Assembly (NCBI RefSeq): GCF_001556865.1
Contig: NZ_LSJY01000202.1
Coordinates: 1-64,000, forward strand
Source of the DNA: Sphingobium sp. CCH11-B1
GTDB lineage: Bacteria > Pseudomonadota > Alphaproteobacteria > Sphingomonadales > Sphingomonadaceae
DNA: 64,000 nt
Direction: 5' to 3'
Positions 22,843 through 31,360 of this stretch are shown here, piece by piece (the stretch's first letter is position 1; every line of letters begins with the position of its first letter). A program made the translations under genes and the position numbers. Under the pieces are notes generated by a model. The model searched no databases, was not told where the DNA came from, and was given only the letters and a program-made list of their open reading frames with translations.

Positions 22843-23295
22843 ATGGCCTATACCGACAAGCTGAAATCGACCCGCGTGGCGATCATGATGGGCAACGGCG
22901 CATCGCCGGAAGTCTTCGCGCCCATGTGCGGCATCACCACCAAGGGTTTTCAGCAAACGCGGGCGACCAACGATACCGTCGATTGGGACTGCGCCGATCC
23001 CGACGCTACACCTATCACCGTTCGCGATGTCGGCGCGACAGACTGGACGATCAGCGGTTCGGGCCTGCTTCACCGCCCGCTCCTCGCGCAGGTTCAGGAA
23101 GCTTTCGACAGCGCCGACGCCACAAACTATCGCTTCATGTTCGATGAACCGACCGGAAACGAAGTGATCGACGGCTATTACCAGGGGCCAGGCATCATCA
23201 CCGACCTCAACATCACCGGCACCAACGGCGAATATGTTCAGATCAGCATCACGATCAGCGCGGCAGGAGCAAAAACCTTCGTAGCAAACCCTTAA
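22843..23295 (+). CDS. Tail tube protein
   Basis: 150 residues, beta-rich, placed between tail terminator and chaperone. STRVAIMMGNG, MCGITTKGFQQTR, WTISGSGLLHRPL and the late YVQISITISAAG strand fit the phage tail tube family that polymerises around the tape measure. Its 3' end overlaps the reverse-strand gene at 23255 by 41 nt. Confidence 0.82.
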   Translation: MAYTDKLKSTRVAIMMGNGASPEVFAPMCGITTKGFQQTRATNDTVDWDCADPDATPITVRDVGATDWTISGSGLLHRPLLAQVQEAFDSADATNYRFMFDEPTGNEVIDGYYQGPGIITDLNITGTNGEYVQISITISAAGAKTFVANP

Positions 23296-23881
23296 TTCCG
23301 GTCGCCCGCTGGTCAAGAGGCAGAGATGGCGCTTCAGGATTATCCAGATCATCAAGGACCGGAATCCAAGACTGAAACATACATGCACATTGCCCCGGAT
23401 GGGTGCATTCGTCGAATGGCGTAATCTCGACTTGACTCACCGGAAGCCTAGCCTCGTTTAGGGCTAGCGCTTTGGGGCATGGTCCGGCAGCCATATTGGA
23501 CGCGCGAAATCGGATAATATCTACCCCCGCCGACTTGGCTGATTGAAGGCTGTCGTAGGAGCGGATCAGCCCCGTTGCGTATGCGCAAATTGTCCCGGCA
23601 GACTCGACAGGATCAATGCGACCTTCCTCGTTTAGCGTATCCCACAACTCAAAGGTGAACATGCCACGGTAGTTTAAGCCGCGCTCCCTTTTGTCCTGCG
23701 GCGACATCAGCCTGCCGGACTTGCGGATATCACGCCAATTCAGAATGCCGGTCCGATGCGCGCTGATGTAGAAATCAATGTCAGAGGGGGTAGCGTTGGA
23801 CAGGCCGGAATGGCGCACTGCATGAGCGATGAGTTCCGCCTCGGTTTTTAATTCAGGCCGCATTTCTGCTAGATGCCGCAT
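23255..23881 (-). CDS. Reverse-strand accessory (moron) protein, 208 aa
   Basis: 208 residues, transcribed against the tail genes. The N-terminal part is helical (EAELIAHAVRHSGLS). The middle includes YRGMFTFELWDTLNEEGRID. The C-terminal part has GPCPKAL, then PFDECTHPGQCACMFQSW, a Cys cluster that could bind metal. A second ATG seven codons in is an equally possible start. Inserted with the zinc-ribbon gene between two normally adjacent tail genes, it is a likely lysogen-expressed moron. No known function. Confidence 0.7.
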   Translation of the reverse strand: MRHLAEMRPELKTEAELIAHAVRHSGLSNATPSDIDFYISAHRTGILNWRDIRKSGRLMSPQDKRERGLNYRGMFTFELWDTLNEEGRIDPVESAGTICAYATGLIRSYDSLQSAKSAGVDIIRFRASNMAAGPCPKALALNEARLPVSQVEITPFDECTHPGQCACMFQSWIPVLDDLDNPEAPSLPLDQRATGIKGLLRRFLLLPR

Positions 23882-24054
23882 GACTTAATCAAGCCGATGC
23901 CGATCGCCAGGACGATGGCAAAGCCTACCATCCCGCGCACCCTCGCCGCCCTGATAGAAGATTGAACTTCCTGCTCGCTAAAGATCGACTGGCAGTAGGG
24001 ACAGATGCGTGCCTCATTGTCGATGCGCTTTCTACACTGTGGGCACTGCTTCAC
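23869..24054 (-). CDS. Zinc-ribbon membrane protein (61 aa), accessory
   Basis: GTG at 24054 follows GGAGG by five bases; upstream sequence belongs to the 14-bp element. CPQC and CPYC (residues about 4-21) form a zinc ribbon, and residues about 41-57 (GMVGFAIVLAIGIGLIK) one membrane span. Overlaps the downstream partner by 13 nt, so the two are coupled. A small membrane protein expressed from a lysogen could act in exclusion; that is speculation. Confidence 0.68.
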   Translation of the reverse strand: MKQCPQCRKRIDNEARICPYCQSIFSEQEVQSSIRAARVRGMVGFAIVLAIGIGLIKSCGI

Positions 24055-24064
24055 CGCTGCCTCC

Positions 24065-24078
24065 GCTGGCGTCCGTAG
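24065..24078 (+). promoter_or_regulatory. 14-bp late-gene element, copy 4
   Basis: GCTGGCGTCCGTAG, 33 nt before the tail chaperone ATG at 24112. The leader has no Shine-Dalgarno sequence but a GCCCGA/TCGGGC hairpin. Here the upstream neighbour is divergent, so transcription of the chaperone cannot simply continue from a coupled gene. Confidence 0.75.
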
Positions 24079-24111
24079 AGTCGCCCGATGGTTCGCACAT
24101 AGCGTCGGGCC

Positions 24112-24546
24112 ATGCAAACCGAGATCACCCTACCCTTCGCTGACGGCGAATATCTATTCCGGTTGCCCATCAAGCGCATTGTCGAGATCGAAGCCAAGAC
24201 AGGCCCTATTGACCTCGTGAAGCACCGCCTCATGCAGGGCGGATGGTCGATCCACGATGTTGTCGAGACCATCCGGCAGGGCCTAATCGGCGGCGCAAGA
24301 GGCGAGGTTAATGGCGTGTCCGTCGAGGTCACTGCCCTGCGCGCGAACAGCCTGATCGAAAACTATGTCGATAATCACGCGCTGGCCGAGCATCACATTA
24401 CCGCGAAGGCCATCATCGCCGCCCTCTATGTCGGTTACGCCCCTGCCCAAGAGGCTAAAAAAAAAGCCCCGGTGAAGCCAAGGAGCCGGAAAGCATCGAC
24501 TGGGGCCTCGTCCTCCACAACCTCCGAACCATCGGCTTCGGCCTGA
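24112..24546 (+). CDS. Tail assembly chaperone, short form
   Basis: 144 residues. The opening ITLPFADGEYLFRLPIKRIV is typical of the GTA-type tail assembly chaperone, which coats the tape measure during tail assembly. The last 26 residues of this frame (after a run of three Lys at 116-118) are low-complexity Ser/Thr/Lys, as expected of an unused out-of-frame tail. The AAA AAA AAA codons are the frameshift site. Confidence 0.85.
   Translation: MQTEITLPFADGEYLFRLPIKRIVEIEAKTGPIDLVKHRLMQGGWSIHDVVETIRQGLIGGARGEVNGVSVEVTALRANSLIENYVDNHALAEHHITAKAIIAALYVGYAPAQEAKKKAPVKPRSRKASTGASSSTTSEPSASA
24457..24465 (+). promoter_or_regulatory. Slippery site for -1 ribosomal frameshift
   Basis: Nine consecutive A bases read as AAA AAA AAA in frame, giving the A AAA AAA heptamer. 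The bases that follow are GC-rich. Slipping back one base joins the short form to an open frame that ends at the tape-measure start. Confidence 0.8.
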
Positions 24547-24701
24547 AAGATGCTGAGCAGGTTACCATGCCGGAATATGCCGCGCTGATCCATCACCACG
24601 GGCTTGCTAACGAGGATAGCGAAGAAGCTCCGCCGAGCGCCGATGATGTGAGCGCCATGTTCCTGCGCATGGAGCGAGCTGGCATCGGGAAGATCCACTG
24701 A
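24465..24701 (+). CDS. Tail assembly chaperone, frameshift extension
   Basis: In the -1 frame, 78 further residues begin SPGEAKEPESIDWGLVLHNL and end with a leucine/methionine-rich helix, with no start codon of its own near the junction. The stop TGA overlaps the tape-measure ATG (TGATG). The full product is 196 residues. This follows the lambda gpG/gpGT principle, conserved in tailed phages, in which the long form binds the tube protein and the tape measure. Confidence 0.78.
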   Translation, partial: SPGEAKEPESIDWGLVLHNLRTIGFGLKDAEQVTMPEYAALIHHHGLANEDSEEAPPSADDVSAMFLRMERAGIGKIH

Positions 24702-27196
24702 TGGCCGTTACCGCAGATCGCGTCGTTGTCGAGTTGGAGGCCCGGCTTGACCGCTACGAAGCCAATGTCGCACGCGCCGAAGCGAAGTTCGACAAGGCCA
24801 TGGGTGGCATCCAGAAGAGCGCCAGCGCTACCGAGGCGCTGGTGTCGCGCGCCATGGGTGGAATCACAGGCGCTCTTGCTGGTGTATCAGTTCTCGCCCT
24901 AGCTCGTTCGTTTCTGACGATCACAGATGAGGCAAAAAAGCTGGACGCTCAATTGCGATTGGCGACGGCAGGTTTCGGTTCGTTCGGACAGGCTCAAAGG
25001 GATGTGCAGCGCATCGCTGATGCCACACGTTCTGGCCTTGTTGAAACTGCCTCCCTCTATGGAAATTTTGTGCGGGGCGCGAAGGAGCTTGGGGCGAGCC
25101 AAGCGGAAGCTGCGCGGGCAACGGAAACCTTCTCCAAGTCTCTCAAGATTAGTGGCGCAGACGCCAACCAAGCGGCATCTGCCACCCTCCAGTTTGGGCA
25201 AGCGCTGGCGTCTGGCGCGCTCCGTGGCGATGAACTCAACAGCATTTTGGAGGCTTCTCCTCGCCTTGCCCGCTTGCTCGCTGACAGCATGGGGCAACCC
25301 ATCGGGCAGATCAAACAGCTTGGGGAGGAAGGCAAGCTAACCTCCGACAAGCTGCTTGCCGCCTTGACGGATCGGAAGTTCACGGCTGGCATTGATTCCG
25401 AATTTCAGCAGCTTCCTGTCACATTCGATGACGCGATGACGCGCGTTTATAATGCAGCCATCACGACATTTTCCGCCTTCGACAAGGGCGGTGAATTTTC
25501 TTCCTACATCGCCAGCTTCTTCGGTGAAAGCACCGATGGTTTCACCAGCATGGAGGAAGATGCATTCAATGCTGGGGCGGAAATCAGAGCGACCTTTGCC
25601 GGCCTGACCGACGTTTTTCAGCCGCTGATTGATGCAGCATTCGGCGCGTTCGACAAGATCGAAACGCGGGCCAATTATGCCCGCGATAGCATCGCCAACA
25701 TTCTTCGCCTGATCGACAACGCTGACAATCTGTTGATCGGCATAGACAATTTCGGTCGCCGTTTCGACAATCGTGTAAAGGCTACTTTTAACGAGGCAGC
25801 GCGTCGTGCCGGGAACACTGGCGGCGAGTTCGCGATGACGCCTCTTGCAAAAGAGGCTGACCGCGCCGGAAAGTTTCTCAAGTCGTTCAATCAGTCGATG
25901 GCGGTGGCTCAAGGTAAGCGGGCCGAAGATCGATTCCGCGCCAACAACTTCATTTCCGGCGTTGATGTGTTCGGCAACCCCCTTCCCGGCACCCCAGGCG
26001 CGGCTCCGGGCAAGCGCCCCTCTGCCCCATCATCCAGCGGCAAAAAGACCCGGACCCCGCGCTCCAAGCTGAACCCGGAAGCCTTCGCACGCGAAGAAGC
26101 GAGCCTGAACGACGAAATCCTGCGCCTCAAGCAGGTCGAGATCACCAGCGCCGATGAAAAGGCAAAATCCGAGATCGCCCGCGCAGAGACGGCGAAAGCG
26201 GCGGCGGTCAAGGATGTGAATGCTGACGAACGCTATACCGCCGAGCAGAAGAAGAAGATCGTCGTGCTTATCGAAACGGTCGCTGCTCTGGAAACGGCGA
26301 AGGCCGTTTATGAGCGCGACGTTCAGACGGCGAAGGAGGCGCTTGATGTCCGCCTAGGCGACCTCCGCAACCAGCAAGACCTTCTGCGCGCGCAGACTGA
26401 CCTAGCAGACACGCGAGAGCAGCGCCGCGATCTTGAATTGCGGCTGCTCGACCTTGCCTATCAGCAGGAGCGTGCCGAGCTTGAGGCTGTCATCGCCAGC
26501 AAGGATGCAACCGAAGCTCAGAAGAAGATCGCGCAGGCCCGGCTTGCCGCATTGGGTCAGATGCAGCAGGCGGAGACTGCCGGCATCGAGCGGCAATATG
26601 AAGGCCCTCTCGCCCGCTACCGCCGCAATCTCGACGCCACCAGCACGCAGGACCAGATCGAAGAACTGGTTACCCAAGAGCTTGATTACGTTCGCGACGG
26701 CATCCGTGACAGCATCACCAAGCGGCTCGGCATCAAAGACCCGTTCCTTGCTGGACTGCTGGACATGTTCATTCAACAGAACATCATCAAGCCGCTCGCA
26801 GCGTCTTTTGCTGGCGCGGGCGGTGGCATTGGCGGTATCGTCAAAACCGTTGGCTCGTTCCTCGGCTTCTCCTCTGGCGGCTCTGGCACAATCGGTGGCA
26901 GGGGTGGCACCGACACCAATGTCCTGTCCTTGAATGGCCGCCCCTTCGCGAATGTTAGTCGCGGCGAGACGCTTAGTGTCGGCAGCAAGGCGCTTCGCGG
27001 CGGCGGTGGCTCCCCGACGATCATCCAGCCCATAATCCAGGTCGATGCGCGCGGGGCTGTGATGAACGATCAATTCGCGGCGCAAATCCTTGCCCGGTCG
27101 GCTCAGCAAGCGCAGCAGGCAGCGGCGACGATGGGTCAAGGAGTTCTAAAGGCTGTTCCCCAGCGCATGGCTCAATATCAGACGGATGGCACCTGA
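24701..27196 (+). CDS. Tape measure protein
   Basis: 831 residues. The tape-measure N-terminal domain is seen in SRAMGGITGALAGVSVLALA, ASLYGNFVRGAKELGASQAE, GQALASGALRGDELNSIL and KQLGEEGKLTSDKL. Residues about 460-660 are a long Lys/Glu/Ala coiled coil, and a Gly-rich hydrophobic region (GGIGGIVKTVGSFLGFSSGG) lies near the C-terminus. By usual scaling, 831 residues predicts a tail of roughly 120 nm. Confidence 0.93.
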   Translation: MAVTADRVVVELEARLDRYEANVARAEAKFDKAMGGIQKSASATEALVSRAMGGITGALAGVSVLALARSFLTITDEAKKLDAQLRLATAGFGSFGQAQRDVQRIADATRSGLVETASLYGNFVRGAKELGASQAEAARATETFSKSLKISGADANQAASATLQFGQALASGALRGDELNSILEASPRLARLLADSMGQPIGQIKQLGEEGKLTSDKLLAALTDRKFTAGIDSEFQQLPVTFDDAMTRVYNAAITTFSAFDKGGEFSSYIASFFGESTDGFTSMEEDAFNAGAEIRATFAGLTDVFQPLIDAAFGAFDKIETRANYARDSIANILRLIDNADNLLIGIDNFGRRFDNRVKATFNEAARRAGNTGGEFAMTPLAKEADRAGKFLKSFNQSMAVAQGKRAEDRFRANNFISGVDVFGNPLPGTPGAAPGKRPSAPSSSGKKTRTPRSKLNPEAFAREEASLNDEILRLKQVEITSADEKAKSEIARAETAKAAAVKDVNADERYTAEQKKKIVVLIETVAALETAKAVYERDVQTAKEALDVRLGDLRNQQDLLRAQTDLADTREQRRDLELRLLDLAYQQERAELEAVIASKDATEAQKKIAQARLAALGQMQQAETAGIERQYEGPLARYRRNLDATSTQDQIEELVTQELDYVRDGIRDSITKRLGIKDPFLAGLLDMFIQQNIIKPLAASFAGAGGGIGGIVKTVGSFLGFSSGGSGTIGGRGGTDTNVLSLNGRPFANVSRGETLSVGSKALRGGGGSPTIIQPIIQVDARGAVMNDQFAAQILARSAQQAQQAAATMGQGVLKAVPQRMAQYQTDGT

Positions 27197-27759
27197 TGGC
27201 CTTCTATCGCGAGTCCATTATCGTTCGCATTGATTGTGACCCGCCCGCACTGCTCTGGTCAGGCGTCGGCCCGCTTTTCGTGCCTGCTGATATTGTAATC
27301 CCTGAGGATGGCATAGCCCTTGGAGGCGGCGAGCTGGTAAGCATCCCGGACTTCCAGCAGCTGATGAATGGCACAGCCGAACGTTTGGAGTTCACCCTGT
27401 CCGGTGTCGATGATGAAACGCTCCGATTGGCGCTTGAGGATGCGCCATCGGTGCGCGGCGCGCGTGTTGATATTGGGCGCGTGGACTTTGATGAAGAATG
27501 GCAACTGATCGGGATAGAATGGGAAGCCGTTTTTGAGGCGCGCAGTCTTTCCATCAGCCGCCCCGCCTCTGACGGAAACCAGATCACGCGGTCCATTTCC
27601 CTAACGATTGTCGCTGGAGATAGCACACGGGCGCGAGCGCCTAATGCGTTCTTCACAGATGCGGACCAGCGACGCCGAAGCCCAACGGATGCAATTTTCT
27701 CTTATGTCGCCGGGATCAATGCCGGCACCTCACGCAGGTTCGGCCCGTCCGATGCCTGA
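27196..27759 (+). CDS. Minor tail protein (187 aa)
   Basis: 187 residues, beta-rich, overlapping the tape-measure stop by one base. It opens RESIIVRIDCDPPALLWSGV and contains VDDETLRLALEDAPSVRG. Position matches distal tail genes between tape measure and the peptidase-like protein in gene-transfer-agent-like tails. Exact family not assigned. Confidence 0.72.
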   Translation: MAFYRESIIVRIDCDPPALLWSGVGPLFVPADIVIPEDGIALGGGELVSIPDFQQLMNGTAERLEFTLSGVDDETLRLALEDAPSVRGARVDIGRVDFDEEWQLIGIEWEAVFEARSLSISRPASDGNQITRSISLTIVAGDSTRARAPNAFFTDADQRRRSPTDAIFSYVAGINAGTSRRFGPSDA

Positions 27760-28138
27760 CCTTGGCGCATATCTGGCCGACATTGGCGGTAAGCCATGGG
27801 ATTGGGGCAAGGCCGACTGCTGCACATTCCCGGCTGACTGGCTCATATTGTGCGGGCGGCCCGATCCCATGTCGAGATGGCGTGGGCTTTATGCCGACGA
27901 GGCTGGGTGCGCAGCGCTGATCGCAGACGCTGGCGGGCTTATGCCGCTTTGGACCAAAGCGCTCGGGGAGCCAGCGCTTTGCGAGCCTGAAATTGGCAAT
28001 GTCGGCGTCGTTCAGATGTGGGGCCACGCGGCGGGCGCGATCTTCACTGGCAAGCGATGGGCTGTTCGCTCGCAACGAGGATGGGCCGCAGCCTCTTTCC
28101 AACCTGATGATGTCCTGGGGGTCTGGTCCCATGGGTAA
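27752..28138 (+). CDS. Tail-associated peptidase-like protein (NlpC/P60-like, DUF6950 type)
   Basis: 128 residues from ATG 27752, which overlaps the previous gene. WDWGKADCCTFPADWL holds the likely catalytic Cys and MWGHAAGAIF the His, in the order of an NlpC/P60-like fold. Proteins in this slot trim peptidoglycan at the tail tip during DNA entry, known for the family and inferred here. Confidence 0.78.
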   Translation: MPDLGAYLADIGGKPWDWGKADCCTFPADWLILCGRPDPMSRWRGLYADEAGCAALIADAGGLMPLWTKALGEPALCEPEIGNVGVVQMWGHAAGAIFTGKRWAVRSQRGWAAASFQPDDVLGVWSHG

Positions 28139-30266
28139 AACTTTGGGCAACATTATTGCTGTCGGGTTCGCAATCGGCGTCAATGTAATTCCGGGCGTCG
28201 GCACCGCAATCAGTTTGGGCATCGCCAGCACCGGCCTCGGCCTCGGTTTCGCGGCAACTCAGGCCGTCATAAGCGCTATTCAACTCGGGTCATTGGCATA
28301 TGGCCTTCAGGCAGGCGCGTCCCTTTTGGGTCTCGGCCCTAATCTGCCCCGGCCCGACACAGCAGTAACAAATATCAAGACCACCCGCCCGCCCCGCGTT
28401 TCCGCATACGGCAAGGGGCGACTCTATTTTGCCTATGCTCTCTATGAGACCGCAGCGAACGGAACGGCAGTCGATGTCGGAGCGGTCCATGACGGAAAAA
28501 TGAACGCGCTGATCGGCTTCTATCTAAACGATGATGCGGTCACGTTGTCAGGTAACACGGTCAATGCGGGGGCGGACAATCGCTACAGGGATGGCGCTGT
28601 GTCGCTCTATTGGACGGATGGCAGCAATCCAGGAACTCCGCTTTCCGCTGTATCCTCGTTGATCCCAGGTTGGGGAGAAAATCATCGCGGGGATGGTGTC
28701 GTCATGCTTGCCCAACTGGCAAAGGCGGTAAAGTCCAAACGCTATCTTGAAACTTACCCGAACCAAGTGCCATCGCCATCCATGGTGGCGGAATGGCAGC
28801 TATGCCCTGACCCCTATTCGGATGATCCATCCGACCCGACCGGATGGACATGGACCGAAAATCCAGTTCGCCAGCTAATGCACTACAAGTTGCTGCGCGA
28901 AGGCGTTGATTATGCGACAAAGATCGCCCCGACGATCGCATTCTGGCAGGCAGCGGCAGGTGTTTGTGATGAGGCGCGCCCACTGAAAGATGGCGGTAGC
29001 GAGCCGCGCTATCGATCATGGGTCAGTCACAAACATACCGATCGGCATGGCGAAGTGCAGGCCGCCCTACTTACGACTTTTGACGGGTGGATCGCTCCGC
29101 GATCGGACGGCGCATTGGTCGTTTATGCGGGCAAATACTATACCCCCACGGTTTCGATCGGGCCCGCTGAAATCGTCTCTTACGACTGGAACGGCGTCGG
29201 CGTAGATGACGATAAAGCGGTCAATGAGATCGTGTGCTCCTACATCTCTGCCGAGCATGATTACAGCACGGTTGAGACGGACGCATGGGTCGATGAAGAC
29301 GACATAGCTGCGCGCGGTCAGGTGCTTAGCGGGAATCTTGACCCGCAGGTTCCATCGTGGGGGCAGGTGCGCGCGCTTGCCAAAATCAAGATGGCCCGAA
29401 CTAACACGCTGTATAGCGGCACGATAACGACGAACGTGGCCGGGCGATCAATCCGTGGGCAGCGTTTTATCGACTTGCTAATAACCGAAGCGGGCACAAC
29501 GTTTTATAACGGCCCTGCCGAAATCACGTCGCTTACCCGCAATCTCATGACGGGAGGAGTGACATTCACATGGGTCGCCGTCGATCCCAATATGTATTCT
29601 TGGAACCCTGCCACCGAAGAAGGCGACCCCGCCCCTGTCGGCGACCGCGTAGCCCCTGAACCCCTGCCTCCGCCTACCATAACGGAAGCCATCGCAGAGC
29701 TAGGCGACGGTGGTTTCACCGCCCGCATTCGCATCATCGTGGAGGGCTTCGACCGCGATGACGTGACATGGTATGCCCGCTGGAGGGTGACGACCGACAC
29801 GACATGGAACGAGCAGGAATATAGCGATATCATTCCCGGCGTCAGCGCGGCGCTCCTGACCAACCTTGTCCCTACAGACGTTGCGATTGATGTCGAAACC
29901 GCATTTGGTATCGGTGACGGGCGGATATCGCCATGGTCGAACCTAGTTTCCGTCAGCACATCTACGGCTGCGCTTGCGCCATCGCCTCCGACTAGCGCCA
30001 GCGGCACAGGCGGCGCGGGGTCGGCAGATATCGAATGGGTGAACGGGAGTTCGGGCAATCTGTCTTACGCCCGCGTGTTCCGCAACACCACAAACACGGT
30101 GATAGGCTCGACGCAGGTTAGCGGTGACTTGCCCGCCTCTCCGGGGGCGTCGCAATCGTTCGCGGACACTGTGACTGCTGGAACATACTATTATTTCGTG
30201 CGCGGCTTCAACGCATCTGGGGCGGCATCTTCGGCGGCTGCAACCGGTGCTGTCACGGTCACATAG
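28131..30266 (+). CDS. Tail tip/host specificity protein (J-like)
   Basis: 711 residues from ATG 28131. Residues 1-65 are very hydrophobic and Gly/Ala-rich, as in J-type tip proteins that contact the membrane. The central part (residues about 90-510) holds the tip-attachment fold. The C-terminal 180 residues are two fibronectin type III-like domains (APSPPTSASGTGGAGSADIE marks the second). It probably determines receptor use. Confidence 0.85.
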   Translation: MGKTLGNIIAVGFAIGVNVIPGVGTAISLGIASTGLGLGFAATQAVISAIQLGSLAYGLQAGASLLGLGPNLPRPDTAVTNIKTTRPPRVSAYGKGRLYFAYALYETAANGTAVDVGAVHDGKMNALIGFYLNDDAVTLSGNTVNAGADNRYRDGAVSLYWTDGSNPGTPLSAVSSLIPGWGENHRGDGVVMLAQLAKAVKSKRYLETYPNQVPSPSMVAEWQLCPDPYSDDPSDPTGWTWTENPVRQLMHYKLLREGVDYATKIAPTIAFWQAAAGVCDEARPLKDGGSEPRYRSWVSHKHTDRHGEVQAALLTTFDGWIAPRSDGALVVYAGKYYTPTVSIGPAEIVSYDWNGVGVDDDKAVNEIVCSYISAEHDYSTVETDAWVDEDDIAARGQVLSGNLDPQVPSWGQVRALAKIKMARTNTLYSGTITTNVAGRSIRGQRFIDLLITEAGTTFYNGPAEITSLTRNLMTGGVTFTWVAVDPNMYSWNPATEEGDPAPVGDRVAPEPLPPPTITEAIAELGDGGFTARIRIIVEGFDRDDVTWYARWRVTTDTTWNEQEYSDIIPGVSAALLTNLVPTDVAIDVETAFGIGDGRISPWSNLVSVSTSTAALAPSPPTSASGTGGAGSADIEWVNGSSGNLSYARVFRNTTNTVIGSTQVSGDLPASPGASQSFADTVTAGTYYYFVRGFNASGAASSAAATGAVTVT

Positions 30267-30268
30267 AG

Positions 30269-30282
30269 GCTGGCGTCCGTAG
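30269..30282 (+). promoter_or_regulatory. 14-bp late-gene element, copy 5
   Basis: GCTGGCGTCCGTAG, two bases after the J-like stop and 33 nt before the ATG at 30316. The leader again lacks a Shine-Dalgarno site. Confidence 0.75.
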
Positions 30283-30315
30283 AGTGCGACGCGGCTTTGG
30301 CGGCACGGTTTCGCC

Positions 30316-30996
30316 ATGGCGGTATTTCCTGCACATGTCTTTAACCCGCAGGCGATCAAGGCCGATGTCGTGCCACGCCTGATCGACGGCGGGACCGCGA
30401 TCAACGGGGATAGCACGGAAATTCAGACCGATGGCGGCGGCCGGTGGGAAATCACCTATTCCGGCATTGTCCTGCGCACGCCACAGATGATCCGTCTGTG
30501 GGACGCATGGACCGGCTATATGCCTGGGCAGGCGTTTGACGTGCCTTTGGTATCGCTGCTGACGGCTCCGCGCCCTGCGACCGGCCTGCATCCGGCCCGC
30601 CCTTCGGAAATCACCGGCGATGATCCAATGTTCCCCGACAGCGTGGCCTTTGCGCAGCCTTACATCGAGGCGGTCACGGTAGGGTCTGCGGCACTTCGAG
30701 CGACGCAGCTTACCATCAATGTCACGCGCGGCGCTCTGATCCAGGGCGGCGAGAAGTGCAGCATCGGCGGTCGCGGCTTCAAGATTGAGCGCGTTCTTTC
30801 CCGTGCCGGGCAGCAGGCGATCGTTGTCGTTTCGCCCCCTGCCCGCGCCGCTATCCCGAACGGCTCCGCCGTCAACTTCGACTGGCCCACCGTCCGCTGC
30901 AAGCTGGTGATGGGGCAAGACCTTGCCCCCAGTCTCGCCTTCGGCAAGCGCGCTGAAATGTCGATCAGCTTCGTGGAGGATTTCCGCGATGTCTAG
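30316..30996 (+). CDS. Distal tail protein (226 aa), function unknown
   Basis: 226 residues, rich in beta strands (WEITYSGIVLRTPQMIRLWD, KCSIGGRGFKIERVL). No enzyme motif. It heads the tail-fibre group and probably forms a baseplate or fibre-adaptor piece, judged by place only. Confidence 0.72.
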   Translation: MAVFPAHVFNPQAIKADVVPRLIDGGTAINGDSTEIQTDGGGRWEITYSGIVLRTPQMIRLWDAWTGYMPGQAFDVPLVSLLTAPRPATGLHPARPSEITGDDPMFPDSVAFAQPYIEAVTVGSAALRATQLTINVTRGALIQGGEKCSIGGRGFKIERVLSRAGQQAIVVVSPPARAAIPNGSAVNFDWPTVRCKLVMGQDLAPSLAFGKRAEMSISFVEDFRDV

Positions 30997-31357
30997 CGCC
31001 TGGGAAATGAACATTGATGTGCCCCGCTCCGGTGCGGCGCAGTTCACTCTTCTTTTGCGGGACGTAGAGGACGGGCCTGTCGATCTGACTGGCGTAGCGG
31101 TGGCGATCGAGTTTCGCAACGAGTCCGGCGACAGCGACACCATCGCGACTGCTGGCGTCGAAGCCAACGATGATGTGACCGGGCTGGTATGGACTGACCA
31201 GGCCAATGGTCAGGCGCTGGTCACCTACTACGGCTCCGACTTTGACGCGCTCGACGGCCAGTATGATGTCGTCCGCCTCTCTCACAAAATCCGCTTCACG
31301 AAGGCAGGAGACGCGCCGCTGCTCGTCTTCGGCCGCGTCAACCTTCTGCCGGAGTGA
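30989..31357 (+). CDS. All-beta tail protein (122 aa)
   Basis: ATG at 30989 overlaps the previous gene by eight bases and is preceded by GGAGGA. 122 residues, immunoglobulin-like alternation (FTLLLRDVEDGPVDLTGVAV, AIEFRNESG), like the small adaptor domains that join fibres to baseplates. Followed after three bases by the first fibre gene. Confidence 0.68.
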   Translation: MSSAWEMNIDVPRSGAAQFTLLLRDVEDGPVDLTGVAVAIEFRNESGDSDTIATAGVEANDDVTGLVWTDQANGQALVTYYGSDFDALDGQYDVVRLSHKIRFTKAGDAPLLVFGRVNLLPE

Positions 31358-31360
31358 CCG

